A stretch of DNA of 64,000 nt from the NCBI RefSeq assembly GCF_001679665.1, contig NZ_CP013244.1, positions 3,046,980 through 3,110,979 of the forward strand, read 5' to 3'. Shown piece after piece: positions 1 through 8,061 of this stretch. Position 1 is the first letter of the stretch; each line of letters begins with the position of its first letter. Under the pieces are notes generated by a model that saw only the letters and a list, made by a program, of their open reading frames with translations, was not told the origin of the DNA and searched no databases. The position numbers and the translations under genes were made by a program. This DNA comes from Candidatus Viadribacter manganicus. Lineage in GTDB: Bacteria; Pseudomonadota; Alphaproteobacteria; Caulobacterales; Aquidulcibacteraceae.

Positions 1-6
1 TTGGTG

Positions 7-192
7 TCAGTCATTGTCGTCACTACGCCTGTGTCCATCAAGGTTCCGCTTTGCGGCCTCCTGTTGTGCCTTTGTCAGCTTACGCGAAGCTTTGCTCTGT
101 CCGTGAGCTAAGCGATTTGCAGCGGCTTCGGTTTCCGCTTCGGTCCTCGCTTTTTGTTTGCGCGCTCGCCGCAAGTTCACGATCTCAGCCAT
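7..192 (-). CDS. DUF4169 family small basic protein
   Basis: The 61-residue protein starts MAEIVNLRRARKQKAR and ends with a LDGHR motif, the hallmark of the alphaproteobacterial DUF4169 family. It is rich in Lys, Arg, Ala and Gln and is probably one long helix; its function is unknown. An in-frame start 12 codons upstream is possible, but family members begin at MAEIVNLR, so that ATG (192) was chosen. No membrane segment or signal peptide is visible. It lies downstream of fumC on the same strand, about 200 nt away, so it is probably transcribed separately. Confidence 0.8.
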   Translation of the reverse strand: MAEIVNLRRARKQKARTEAETEAAANRLAHGQSKASRKLTKAQQEAAKRNLDGHRRSDDND

Positions 193-399
193 TCGGTTCT
201 GATGTAGGCCAGTACCGGCGTTAAACAATCGTTTTCGCGCAGCAATCTACAGGCGACAGGCCGTCGCATCGCCTCGCACGAGAGGAACTCATTGTTTCTG
301 TGATCGCAAATTTACATCGCTGTCAGCAATGTGAGGTGCGTGTAATGTGAGTGTAATACTGGCTTTTTCACGCGCGTGTGAGGCGTGTAACGGAACGTG

Positions 400-1785
400 T
401 CAGCCTGGGTTGATCATTTTCTCCGGCCGCACGATTACATCGAAATCCTCTGCAGGAATTCCGTCCTCGATCGCTTCGTCACGAAGCGTTGTTCCGTTCT
501 TATGCGCGGTCTTGGCGATCTTTGCTGCGCGGTCGTAGCCATACTTGGGCGCAAGCGCCGTCACCAGCATGAGTGAGCGATCGAGTCCTGCCTTGATGTT
601 GTCGAGGCGTGGTTCGATGCCGACGACGCAATTGTCGGTGAAGCTCACCGCGCTGTCTGAAATCAGCCTTACGCTTTGCAGGAAGTTATACGCCATAACC
701 GGATTGAAGACGTTCAATTCGAAGTGACCGCTGGCGCCGGCGAACGTGATCGCAGCGTGATTGCCAAACACTTGCGCGCAGACCTGCGTCAGCGCTTCGC
801 ACTGGGTGGGGTTCACCTTGCCCGGCATAATTGAGGAGCCCGGCTCGTTTTCGGGCAACATCAGTTCGCCGAGGCCCGAGCGGGGCCCTGAACCCAGAAA
901 CCGGATATCGTTGGCGATCTTGAACAGCGATGCGGCCACCGTGTTGATGGCGCCGTGGCTGAACACCATCGCATCGTGCGCCGCCAGCGCCTCGAACTTG
1001 TTCGGCGCCGAGGTGAACTTCATTTGGGTAATCGCCGCGATCTTCTCGGCGACGCGTTCAGCAAAACCGATCGGTGCGTTGAGGCCGGTGCCGACGGCGG
1101 TGCCGCCCTGCGCCAACTGCATCAGCATCGGCATGCTCTGTTCGATGCGGGCGATGCCGTTCTCGATCTGAGTCGCGTAGCCGGAGAATTCCTGACCCAA
1201 TGTGATCGGCGTCGCATCCTGGGTGTGCGTGCGGCCGATCTTGATGATGTCCTTCCAGGCCTGCGCTTTGTCGTTCAGTGCATTGCGCAGCTTCTGCAGG
1301 GCGGGGATCAGCCGATGTTGGATCTCTTCGGCGCAGGCGATGTGCATCGCAGTCGGGAAAGTATCGTTCGATGATTGGCTCATGTTGACGTGATCGTTCG
1401 GGTGCACCGGCTTCTTCGAACCCATCTCGCCGCCGAGCATTTCAATCGCGCGGTTCGAGATCACCTCGTTGGCGTTCATGTTCGATTGCGTGCCAGAGCC
1501 CGTCTGCCAGACGGCGAGCGGGAAGTGCGCGTTGAGTTTGCCTTCGATCACTTCCTGCGCGGCCTTTACGACCGTTTGGCCGATCTCCGCGTTCAGCCCG
1601 CCGAGCTCCATGTTGGCTTCGGCCGCAGCGCGCTTGACGATCCCGAGCGCGCGCACGATCGGCGCCGGCATCTTCTCTTCGCCAATCTTGAAGTTCTGCA
1701 GCGAGCGTTGCGCCTGTGCGCCCCAATACTTGTCGCTCTCGACTTGGATCGGGCCAAACGTATCGGTTTCGGTGCGGGTGGACAT
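400..1785 (-). CDS. fumC: Class II fumarate hydratase
   Basis: Fumarase C catalyses reversible hydration of fumarate to L-malate in the TCA cycle, as a cytosolic homotetramer without an iron-sulfur cluster. The 461-residue product is full length for the family (E. coli about 467). It carries the superfamily signature [11 protein letters not shown], the substrate-binding stretch [14 protein letters not shown] and the HPNDHVN region. The ATG has a GAGAG-like ribosome site just upstream. The gene stands alone, divergent from the RusA-like gene. Identification is firm. Confidence 0.97.
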   Translation of the reverse strand: MSTRTETDTFGPIQVESDKYWGAQAQRSLQNFKIGEEKMPAPIVRALGIVKRAAAEANMELGGLNAEIGQTVVKAAQEVIEGKLNAHFPLAVWQTGSGTQSNMNANEVISNRAIEMLGGEMGSKKPVHPNDHVNMSQSSNDTFPTAMHIACAEEIQHRLIPALQKLRNALNDKAQAWKDIIKIGRTHTQDATPITLGQEFSGYATQIENGIARIEQSMPMLMQLAQGGTAVGTGLNAPIGFAERVAEKIAAITQMKFTSAPNKFEALAAHDAMVFSHGAINTVAASLFKIANDIRFLGSGPRSGLGELMLPENEPGSSIMPGKVNPTQCEALTQVCAQVFGNHAAITFAGASGHFELNVFNPVMAYNFLQSVRLISDSAVSFTDNCVVGIEPRLDNIKAGLDRSLMLVTALAPKYGYDRAAKIAKTAHKNGTTLRDEAIEDGIPAEDFDVIVRPEKMINPG

Positions 1786-1864
1786 GGCGCTCTCGCTTGT
1801 TGAATCTAGCTCCGCAGGGGATATGGGCGCCGCTAATGGCGATCAAGCCCGGAAGGTGTGTGAC

Positions 1865-2218
1865 ATGGCGTCGGACTGGACCGGCCGGGGCAAAGTGCGC
1901 GCCCGCGAGATCGCCGGCGGGGCTGAGATCGCCATCGACGGCGTCACCACGCAGGCGCGCTATTACAAGCCGCTGGTCTACGAATTCTTCCGCAAGGAAT
2001 TCGCCATTCGCCCGCGCTGGGGCGAGTTCGAGGTCGAACTCGTCATGGAATATGTCGGCGAGGTGCCGACGCTCGACCTCGACAATCTCGCCAAAGCCTT
2101 GCTGGACGCGCTCAAAGGCCACCTCTTCTTCGATGACAGCCAGATCGCGCGACTGCTCTGTGAACGCAAACCTGGCGAGCGGGATCGCATCACAGTGCGC
2201 GCCGTGCGCCGCGACTAG
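1865..2218 (+). CDS. RusA-type Holliday junction resolvase-like protein
   Basis: The 117-residue protein has the RusA core: the DLDNLAKALLDALKG segment followed by a DDSQI pair, which supplies the Asp metal ligands of the RusA endonuclease fold. RusA enzymes are mostly phage-derived and cut Holliday junctions as dimers. The ATG at 1865 follows a GGAAGG site by 8 nt; an in-frame ATG at 1823 is an alternative. The stop overlaps the stop of the convergent lipoprotein gene by 4 nt. Activity is inferred from the fold motif only. Confidence 0.78.
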   Translation: MASDWTGRGKVRAREIAGGAEIAIDGVTTQARYYKPLVYEFFRKEFAIRPRWGEFEVELVMEYVGEVPTLDLDNLAKALLDALKGHLFFDDSQIARLLCERKPGERDRITVRAVRRD

Positions 2219-2706
2219 GTGGCGGGCGTGATCGTGATGCTGGTGTCGTCGGCGTCCGGCACGCTGACGATGTAGCGCTCCTGCAGCGTTTCAATGTCGC
2301 CGTTTTGGCCCATCTGCGAGCGGCTCACGGCCAGCACGATTTCCGAACCGCGGTCTTCAGCGACGCTCCAGCTGTTGAAGTCGCCGATTTGGAACACGTT
2401 CCAGCCGCCGCCAGGCTCGTTATTGTAAGCGGCGATGTAGGTGTAGAGGCCGTTGATTGCCGGATCTCCGCCGGCGACCGAGTAGACCTTCGCGCCGCTC
2501 GGTGCGTTGGGCAGGAAGACGGTCTCGGTGACGCACGCTTCAGGATGCTCACCGGGCGCAATCGCCACCTGCGCGGGCGGTCCAGAGGGCGTGGCAGGCG
2601 CTGTGGTTGTTGTTTCCGCTTCGGTTTGCTCGCCACCGCCGCCGCCGACCACCATCGGCCCGCACGCAGAAAGCGCAAACGCCGCAACCAAAACCAATGC
2701 CCGCAT
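2215..2706 (-). CDS. Putative lipoprotein of unknown function
   Basis: The 163-residue product starts with a lipoprotein signal peptide (MRALVLVAAFALSAC, lipobox LSAC), then a Gly run and a low-complexity Thr/Pro/Ala linker to about residue 45. The rest is a compact domain with one Cys (EACVTETVF) and a terminal TSITITPAT. I recognise no named domain. An open frame extends upstream, but the lipobox fixes the start at 2706. It is probably anchored in the envelope. Its stop overlaps that of the RusA-like gene. Confidence 0.72.
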   Translation of the reverse strand: MRALVLVAAFALSACGPMVVGGGGGEQTEAETTTTAPATPSGPPAQVAIAPGEHPEACVTETVFLPNAPSGAKVYSVAGGDPAINGLYTYIAAYNNEPGGGWNVFQIGDFNSWSVAEDRGSEIVLAVSRSQMGQNGDIETLQERYIVSVPDADDTSITITPAT

Positions 2707-2786
2707 CGTGTTCTTCCAAACCCGCGCCGAACCTGCCGCGCTTTGACTGTCTCCGCAACGCCGAGTCGCGTGATAAGGTCCCGCAG

Positions 2787-3500
2787 ATGCCATTTCGACT
2801 CGTCTTCCTCGGCATGCTGGGCTCCGGCAAAAGCTACGTCGCGCGTAAAGCCGCGTCGTTGACGGGGGGCGTCGTGCTTCCCTTTGCCAAGGACGTTTAT
2901 CGCTTGAGTGAGGCGGTGCTTGGCCGACCTGTCGATAAGAGAATTCAATCGGACCGCGCACTGCTCAAAACCATCGGCACCGATTGGGGCAGAGAGGGCC
3001 GTGCTGACGTAGACGCCGTTCTGCAAGCGCGCCTTGCAGAACTTTGGCCCGAGCGCCATGGCTATGCGGATATCTGGGTCGATAGCTTCGTGCGTTATGC
3101 CGGCGCGCAACCTGCCGCGCACATCTTTAATGACGATACACGGTTTCCGAACGAGCTTTGCCGCACCGTCGCGCTCGGCTTTCTGCCATTCTATGTCGGC
3201 GTCTCAGAAGCAACACGTGGCTCGCGGCTCGCGGTGCGCGGCGAAGCTGTTGCGCCGGCGGCCTATCGCCACCCTTCCGAGATCATGAACACGACTTTGA
3301 GCACGGTCGCGATCGATGAGAATTTGGCGCCGATCGTCTGGAACGACGATGCCGCCGCGCCGAAGCGCGATTGGATCGTGAGCCAGGAAACGTTCTTTGC
3401 TTGGCTCCAAACTAACGACGCCGCCGCACTCACCGATTTCGCTCAGCAATCGCCCCCGCAATCTTTGTGCGAGTGGGCGCGATCTGAACCCTGGAAGTGA
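2787..3500 (+). CDS. Phage-type deoxynucleoside monophosphate kinase-like P-loop protein
   Basis: The 237-residue protein begins MPFRLVFLGMLGSGKSYVA, with a Walker A motif (GMLGSGKS) at residues 9-16. It continues with features typical of T4/T5-like dNMP kinases: an FAKDVY segment, IGTDWGRE, and a D(T)RFPNE motif near the middle. Such enzymes phosphorylate deoxynucleoside monophosphates to feed phage DNA synthesis. Here the gene sits in chromosomal housekeeping sequence, 570 nt from a RusA-like gene. The start at 2787 puts the P-loop at the N-terminus, as the family requires. The substrate is unproven. Confidence 0.7.
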   Translation: MPFRLVFLGMLGSGKSYVARKAASLTGGVVLPFAKDVYRLSEAVLGRPVDKRIQSDRALLKTIGTDWGREGRADVDAVLQARLAELWPERHGYADIWVDSFVRYAGAQPAAHIFNDDTRFPNELCRTVALGFLPFYVGVSEATRGSRLAVRGEAVAPAAYRHPSEIMNTTLSTVAIDENLAPIVWNDDAAAPKRDWIVSQETFFAWLQTNDAAALTDFAQQSPPQSLCEWARSEPWK

Positions 3501-3510
3501 CGGGCCCCGC

Positions 3511-3542
3511 GCAGCCTTCGACAGGCTCAGGCTGACGCTACT
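3511..3542. repeat. Dispersed intergenic repeat, copy 1
   Basis: This 32-nt stretch (core TTCGACAGGCTCAGGCTGAC) recurs with two mismatches at 21697-21728 and, more diverged and inverted, at 17407-17437. All three copies lie just after a coding sequence. It resembles a short repeat common in many bacterial genomes; the function is unknown. Confidence 0.75.
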
Positions 3543-3564
3543 TTGGCGCTGGCGTTTGAATGGG

Positions 3565-3593
3565 CGCCGCCCTTAGCCTATCGAAGGGCGGCG
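3565..3593. terminator. Hairpin between convergent genes
   Basis: There is a perfect 10-bp stem, CGCCGCCCTT pairing with AAGGGCGGCG, around a 9-nt loop. It lies between the convergent dNMP-kinase-like and plsC-like genes. No long T tract follows on either side, so terminator function is probable rather than certain. Confidence 0.5.
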
Positions 3594-3604
3594 ACACCCA
3601 TGAC

Positions 3605-4246
3605 TTAGCTCCACTTCAACGGTGGCGCTTGCGCCTTGAGCGCTTCGATCTTTGCGCGCAGTTCGTCGATGAAGCCGTGATGTGAGCCGGTCCAGGTCAG
3701 CGGATCGCCCACTACAGCCGTGGTGTTGAACGGCACCAAGAGCTTTGCGTTCTTCGGCAGCGAGCGCCCGGCGCCTTGCAAGTAAACCGGCGTCACCGTC
3801 GCCGTCGGGCAGAACTCAACGAGGCGCGCCACGCCAGTCTTGAAACGCGTCATCTCCTCGGGCTCACCGCGCGAGCCTTCTGGAAATACGACCAGGATTT
3901 CGCCGCGCGTCAGTGCTTGTTTTGCGCCGGCGAGTACGTCTTCCGTTCGCGACGCCGCGCCGCGCTTGATTGGGATGATGCCGACGATGTTGCGCGAGAA
4001 CCACGAGCCGAAGCCGCCCTTGTCGAAGTGATCCGCTGCCGCCACCGGGCGCACCTTGGCGAGCAGTTTCGAGGGAAAGAGGCACAGCATCACGATTGTA
4101 TCGACGTGGCTGTTGTGATTGGCGGCGATGATGGCGGGGCCTTGGGTTGGCAGCTTCTCTTTGCCGATGACGTCGAGGCCGAACAGCAGCCGCGCCACAG
4201 GGCGGACCACCAGCATCAATCCATAGCGACGTAGCGTCTGCAGCAT
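3605..4246 (-). CDS. PlsC-type lysophospholipid acyltransferase
   Basis: The 213-residue membrane-associated acyltransferase has the catalytic H-X4-D motif as NHNSHVD (His44, Asp49) and the substrate-binding FPEGSRG motif. It probably transfers an acyl chain to lysophosphatidic acid or a related lysolipid. The start at 4246 overlaps the stop of the upstream cdsA-like gene (TGATG), indicating translational coupling. Pairing with a CdsA and a nearby CDP-alcohol transferase suggests a role in a dedicated phospholipid pathway. It may be an accessory acyltransferase rather than the housekeeping PlsC. Confidence 0.85.
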   Translation of the reverse strand: MLQTLRRYGLMLVVRPVARLLFGLDVIGKEKLPTQGPAIIAANHNSHVDTIVMLCLFPSKLLAKVRPVAAADHFDKGGFGSWFSRNIVGIIPIKRGAASRTEDVLAGAKQALTRGEILVVFPEGSRGEPEEMTRFKTGVARLVEFCPTATVTPVYLQGAGRSLPKNAKLLVPFNTTAVVGDPLTWTGSHHGFIDELRAKIEALKAQAPPLKWS

Positions 4247-5232
4247 CAGAACCGCTCGATGGCGAAATAGGCCAGCAGATGGAAGTAAACCGGCGCGGCG
4301 AATGTGAGGCTGTCGAGCCGGTCCAGAACGCCGCCATGGCCGGGAATGAGGTGAGAGGTGTCCTTCACACCGATATCGCGCTTCACCGCGCTCATGGTGA
4401 TGTCGCCGAAGAAGCCGAACATCGGCAAGATGATGCCAAGGATCGCGGCGTGAACGGGCGAGAGCGGCGTGAAATAGGGCGCGAGCCAGAAGAACACTGC
4501 CGCCGTCGTCAGCCAGCCGCCGATCGCGCCTTCCCAGGTTTTGTTGGGCGAGACTTTCGGCGTGATTTTGGTGCGTCCGAACGCTTTGCCCCAGCAATAT
4601 TGCGCAACGTCGTTCAGCTGGGTGATGAAGATGAGGAAAAACACCAGCCCCGCGCCGCCCGCAGGCGCTTCATTGTCCGGCACCCGCATCAGGTAGGCGA
4701 TGTAGCCGATATTGTAGACGCAGACGACTGTGCCCCAATGCACAATTCCCACGGTCGCGAGATAGCCGTCGGTCCGCCCAATCCACGCCATCGCCGCCGC
4801 CGCAATGAGAAAGACGTAAACCGGCGTGAAGACGAGATAGATTTGGTAGCTGTCTTCAAACAAACTATCGGCGAAGATCAGTCCGTAATTGAGAATTACG
4901 GCCAGATACGCCAGCAATACGATCAGGCGATCCTCTTTCCGCGTCGGCGCCAGCGTCAGATATTCCTTCAAAGCCAGGAACGAGATGAACGCGAACAGCA
5001 CCGCCGTCACTTGCCAGCCGAGCAGCAACGCGCCGCCAACGAGGAGGGCCATGACCCACCATGAGCGCATGCGTGGGCCAAGATCGCTCCATTTTCCCGG
5101 CTGCAGCGCGGGCAACACGAATGCCGCGAGGGTGCCGAGCACGAGCAGTGCGAGCACGCCGAGGAAGCCAAAGAGCAATGGCTCGGGCACGTTGAACGCC
5201 CAATTGTCGCCCGAGACGCTTAATCCACTCAT
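4246..5232 (-). CDS. Phosphatidate cytidylyltransferase (CdsA family)
   Basis: The 328-residue integral membrane enzyme would make CDP-diacylglycerol from CTP and phosphatidic acid. The C-terminus carries the complete CDP-diglyceride synthase signature: SAVKRDIGVKDTS, then HGGVLDRLDS. About eight hydrophobic segments are visible. The context (PlsC-type enzyme downstream, CDP-alcohol transferase divergent) resembles the E. coli ynbA-ynbB arrangement more than the usual frr/uppS/cdsA/dxr cluster, so this may be a second, specialised CdsA. Confidence 0.88.
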   Translation of the reverse strand: MSGLSVSGDNWAFNVPEPLLFGFLGVLALLVLGTLAAFVLPALQPGKWSDLGPRMRSWWVMALLVGGALLLGWQVTAVLFAFISFLALKEYLTLAPTRKEDRLIVLLAYLAVILNYGLIFADSLFEDSYQIYLVFTPVYVFLIAAAAMAWIGRTDGYLATVGIVHWGTVVCVYNIGYIAYLMRVPDNEAPAGGAGLVFFLIFITQLNDVAQYCWGKAFGRTKITPKVSPNKTWEGAIGGWLTTAAVFFWLAPYFTPLSPVHAAILGIILPMFGFFGDITMSAVKRDIGVKDTSHLIPGHGGVLDRLDSLTFAAPVYFHLLAYFAIERF

Positions 5233-5265
5233 GGCGTCATCTCACCTCAGCTGGAGCGCGCGTCA

Positions 5266-5694
5266 ATGAGCCAGACCAAATCGTTCCGCGAGCAGATGGC
5301 GTCGAGCACGCTGGTGCATGTCGCCTTCGGCTTCATCGCGATGGGCGCCTGGGCCGTCTTCGCAAACCGCGACTATCCACTGGCGCAAGCGCTGCTCGCC
5401 GGTTTCGTGCAAGGGCTCATCTCAGGCACGCTCACGCTCTTCTTGAAAAAGGGGCTTGAGCGGATGAGCGCGATGTTTTTTCGCGCTCGCGCCGCCGAAG
5501 GTGGGCGCAACGTCTCCGCCTTAATCGTGCCGCCGCTCGTCACCGCAACCGCCATCGCCACCATCCTGACGACAGCGCACGCGCTCGCCGGCACGCCCGA
5601 AATCCTCGTCACCATCGCCGTCCCGTTCACGGTATCGACGAGTTACGCCATCCTCTACAATCTGCGACTCTGGAGAGCCGCCAATGGTCGTTGA
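5266..5694 (+). CDS. Small multi-pass membrane protein, unknown
   Basis: This 142-residue protein has about four hydrophobic segments (near residues 15-32, 40-58, 80-100 and 110-130) and a conserved-looking LKKGLERM turn after the second. I recognise no family. It lies 33 nt from the divergent cdsA-like start and overlaps the next gene by 11 nt, so it is co-transcribed with the CDP-alcohol transferase. That makes a partner role in lipid assembly or transport plausible, but this is inference from position. Confidence 0.75.
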   Translation: MSQTKSFREQMASSTLVHVAFGFIAMGAWAVFANRDYPLAQALLAGFVQGLISGTLTLFLKKGLERMSAMFFRARAAEGGRNVSALIVPPLVTATAIATILTTAHALAGTPEILVTIAVPFTVSTSYAILYNLRLWRAANGR

Positions 5695-6385
5695 AGAGAA
5701 CCGCCGTCCCATCGGTCAGCGCAATCGCGGCTACGCGAAGTATCTCACGCGCGTTCTGGCGAAGGCCGGCGTCACGCCGAACTTCATCTCGTTCACAAGC
5801 ATCGTTTTCGCGGCGCTCGCAGGCGCGTGCTTCTATGCGAGCGGCATCAGCGAAGGCGGCGATCGCGTCATCTTGCTTCTCGGCGCCGCGCTCTTTTGCC
5901 AGCTGCGACTGCTCGCCAACATGCTCGACGGCATGGTTGCGGTTGAAGCCGGGAAGGGTGGGCCGGATGGTCCGATCTGGAATGAATTGCCTGATCGCTT
6001 CGCCGATATCTTCATTCTCGTTGGCGCCGGCTATGGCGTCGCGGCCACCGGTATGTTCGACGCAACGCTCGGCTGGGCCGCCGCTGTTGCAGCGGTGATG
6101 ACCGCCTACGTGCGCGAAGTCGGCAAAGCCGCAGGCGCGCCGGCGGACTTTTCCGGCCCTATGGCCAAGCCGCATCGCATGTTCTGGATGACGATGCTCG
6201 CGCTGGTCTCGATCTTCGATCCGCAGATCGGCGCCGGCGCCGCCGCGATCCTCGATTGGGGCGCCGTGAACGATAGCGGCAAAGGCGTTTTCATCGCCTT
6301 TGCCCTTTGGCTCGTCCTCTTCGGCTCGATCCTCACGGTGTTCAGCCGCACCGCACGCGCGCTGAAGTTCTTGCGCAAGAGTTAG
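5684..6385 (+). CDS. CDP-alcohol phosphatidyltransferase family protein, degenerate motif
   Basis: The 233-residue membrane protein aligns to the CDP-alcohol transferase motif D-xx-DG-xx-AR-x8-G-xxx-D-xxx-D. Asp82, Gly83, Ala86, Gly96 and Asp104 are present. Asn79 and Asn100 replace two of the metal-ligand Asp residues, and Val87 replaces the Arg. The NxxDGM and GxIxNE pattern recalls E. coli YnbA. It would join a CDP-activated lipid to an alcohol head group at the membrane, but the changed motif leaves substrate and even activity open. It overlaps the 142-residue membrane protein gene. Confidence 0.8.
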   Translation: MVVEENRRPIGQRNRGYAKYLTRVLAKAGVTPNFISFTSIVFAALAGACFYASGISEGGDRVILLLGAALFCQLRLLANMLDGMVAVEAGKGGPDGPIWNELPDRFADIFILVGAGYGVAATGMFDATLGWAAAVAAVMTAYVREVGKAAGAPADFSGPMAKPHRMFWMTMLALVSIFDPQIGAGAAAILDWGAVNDSGKGVFIAFALWLVLFGSILTVFSRTARALKFLRKS

Positions 6386-6397
6386 TCGTGCCCGTCT

Positions 6398-7174
6398 ATG
6401 CCTAGCCTAAGCATCGTTATTCCATCCCGTACGCAGCCGCGGCAGGCGGCCTTTCTTCAAGCAGCGCTGAAAAGTGTTCGCGCGCAGACTGTGGTCGGAA
6501 AGTTTCCCATGGAGATCATAGTTGGGATCGATTTGGGCGAGCGCGCGCCCGCTGAGCTGGTTGACGAACCCGGCGTGCGCTTCGTCGAAGGTTACGCAAA
6601 ATCGCAAGTGGCGGCGTTGAACGCGGCAATGCGCGAAAGCACCGGCGCCTTTGTTGCCATTCTTGAAGACGACGATCGATGGTGTCCGAACTATTTGGAA
6701 CTTATGGTCGATCTCGCCACGCATGCCTCTTTGGTAACCACGAACGAAATCGAGGTGGATGAATCCGGTGCGCTGCTGTTCGTTTCCGATTGCGCAACGC
6801 CGTCGGCGTGGTTGTTCCGGCGCGCGCTGTGGGAACAGGTTGGCGAGTTCGACGATGCGTACCGGTATCATTTCGATTGCGACTGGTTAGGTCGCGTTCG
6901 AGAGCATGGTGCGGCGCGCATTCATGTTGTCGACGCGAATGCGCCGTTTGAGCCCGAGGAGATGGCGCGCGACCGGCCGTTCCTGGCCAACATCGTGCGT
7001 CAGAACGCGTCGACTATCGGGCTGGCCAAGCATGAACTTAAGCACCCGCTCGTTGTTCGCATGCGCCATGCTAACGCCGGCATGGAGCAGATCGCGACCC
7101 AGGCCGGACCGGCGGCGCAATCGCAAGCGGAGCTTCAGCGTTTGGTTGCGCGATACGGAGAAGTGCCGCGCTAG
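6398..7174 (+). CDS. Family 2 glycosyltransferase
   Basis: The 258-residue protein begins with the GT-A opening PSLSIVIPSR and has the nucleotide-sugar motif LEDDDRW near residue 90, followed by a WLFRRALWEQVGEF acceptor-side segment. It has no membrane anchor, so it is cytosolic or peripheral. It starts 12 nt after the CDP-alcohol transferase stop and may belong to the same transcript, which would link it to glycolipid formation. The donor and acceptor cannot be read from sequence. Confidence 0.85.
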   Translation: MPSLSIVIPSRTQPRQAAFLQAALKSVRAQTVVGKFPMEIIVGIDLGERAPAELVDEPGVRFVEGYAKSQVAALNAAMRESTGAFVAILEDDDRWCPNYLELMVDLATHASLVTTNEIEVDESGALLFVSDCATPSAWLFRRALWEQVGEFDDAYRYHFDCDWLGRVREHGAARIHVVDANAPFEPEEMARDRPFLANIVRQNASTIGLAKHELKHPLVVRMRHANAGMEQIATQAGPAAQSQAELQRLVARYGEVPR

Positions 7175-7204
7175 CGATCCGGCAGCAAGAAACGCAAATG
7201 AAAA

Positions 7205-7227
7205 CGGCGGCGCTTGGGGCGCCGCCG
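7205..7227 (-). terminator. Intrinsic terminator of sspB
   Basis: A perfect 9-bp GC stem (CGGCGGCGC / GCGCCGCCG) with a 5-nt loop is followed on the minus strand by TTTT, 26 nt beyond the sspB stop. On the plus strand it lies 30 nt after the glycosyltransferase and may serve both genes. Confidence 0.75.
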
Positions 7228-7252
7228 TAAATTCATCGCACCGAGGCCGCGC

Positions 7253-7750
7253 TCACTTCTTGCGGAACGCGTCCAGGCTGACGACTGAGTTGTCGCTCGC
7301 GATCGGCGCTGACGGCGCTTCGGCGGCAGGCGTTTCGCGCGGCGCAGGGTGGCCGGCGTCATCGCCAGAGGCCATGCGCGCTTCGTCGTTCACATGCTGC
7401 TCGAACTGGAGGCCGAACTTCACGCTCGGATCGAAGAAGCGGGTGATCGCTTGCAGCGGAATGGTGATCGGTTGCGGTTGGCCCGAGAACTTCAGGATCA
7501 CGCGGAAGCGATCTGCGTAAACTTCGAGATCCCAGAACTGGTGCTCGAGCACGATCGTCATTTCATCCGGATAGCGCGCGCGCAAATGATCCGGGATGAT
7601 CACGCCCGGCGCATGGGTGCGGAACGTGATGTAGAAATGATGTTTGCCCGGCAGGCCGCGCGGGCTTGCTGCTTCCTGCAATGCTGCGCGTACAACGCTG
7701 CGCAGCGCGTCTTGCATGAGCTGTTCGTATCCGATCATATCGTCGGCCAC
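7253..7750 (-). CDS. sspB: SspB family ClpXP adaptor (alpha type)
   Basis: SspB binds ssrA-tagged proteins and delivers them to ClpXP for degradation. The 165-residue protein matches alphaproteobacterial SspB: the YITFRTHAPGV strand, the PDEMTIVLEHQFWDLEV core and the FDPSVKFGLQF segment. The variable Ala/Pro-rich linker at residues 125-150 leads to a short C-terminal tail (VSLDAFRKK) that would be the ClpX-docking peptide. It is transcribed in the same direction as, and directly downstream of, the tmRNA gene whose tag it would recognise. Confidence 0.92.
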   Translation of the reverse strand: MADDMIGYEQLMQDALRSVVRAALQEAASPRGLPGKHHFYITFRTHAPGVIIPDHLRARYPDEMTIVLEHQFWDLEVYADRFRVILKFSGQPQPITIPLQAITRFFDPSVKFGLQFEQHVNDEARMASGDDAGHPAPRETPAAEAPSAPIASDNSVVSLDAFRKK

Positions 7751-8061
7751 AGCCGCCCCTCCTTGGCTCCCAGCAGAACCCTTACCGGCTCATTTCGGGC
7801 AGTCAATTGTTCATCCACAGGGCGCGAAAACACCAACGTTTCCAACGTCGGCTGGCGAAACGTTTGCGACGAACTGTAGTTCGCATCCGCACTGCAAAAA
7901 TGACGCCGAGGACATTCCACGTTCGCGCGCAACGCGAGCGACTCTGTGAATAACTCTCCAACCGTTTGCGTCGTAAAGGAAAAACACACAGTAACTCACC
8001 GCATACGCGCAAAGCGCGACCACGCGCACACGCATGTTGACGATGAGTCGGGCGGTAGTGG
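7751..8061. other. Intergenic region between ssrA and sspB
   Basis: I see no credible gene in these 311 nt. It must hold the sspB promoter. There is one exact DnaA-box match (TGTGAATAA at 7945-7953, the complement of TTATTCACA) and one near match (TCATCCACA at 7811-7819). Two boxes do not make an origin. Confidence 0.6.

Noticed and set aside
340..357. Repeated GTGTAAT heptamer downstream of fumC
   Set aside because: Two copies 4 nt apart with no match to a known operator; too short to interpret.
1375..1803. Plus-strand frames of over 130 codons across fumC
   Set aside because: They are antisense shadows produced by GC-rich codon bias and have no protein-like features.
1865..3500. Prophage or integrated element
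   Set aside because: No integrase, structural genes, attachment repeats or tRNA target are seen around the two phage-type genes.
7811..7953. Possible replication origin (one exact and one near DnaA box)
   Set aside because: Only two boxes, 130 nt apart, no AT-rich unwinding region and no dnaA, hemE or parAB nearby. Chance matches are likely.
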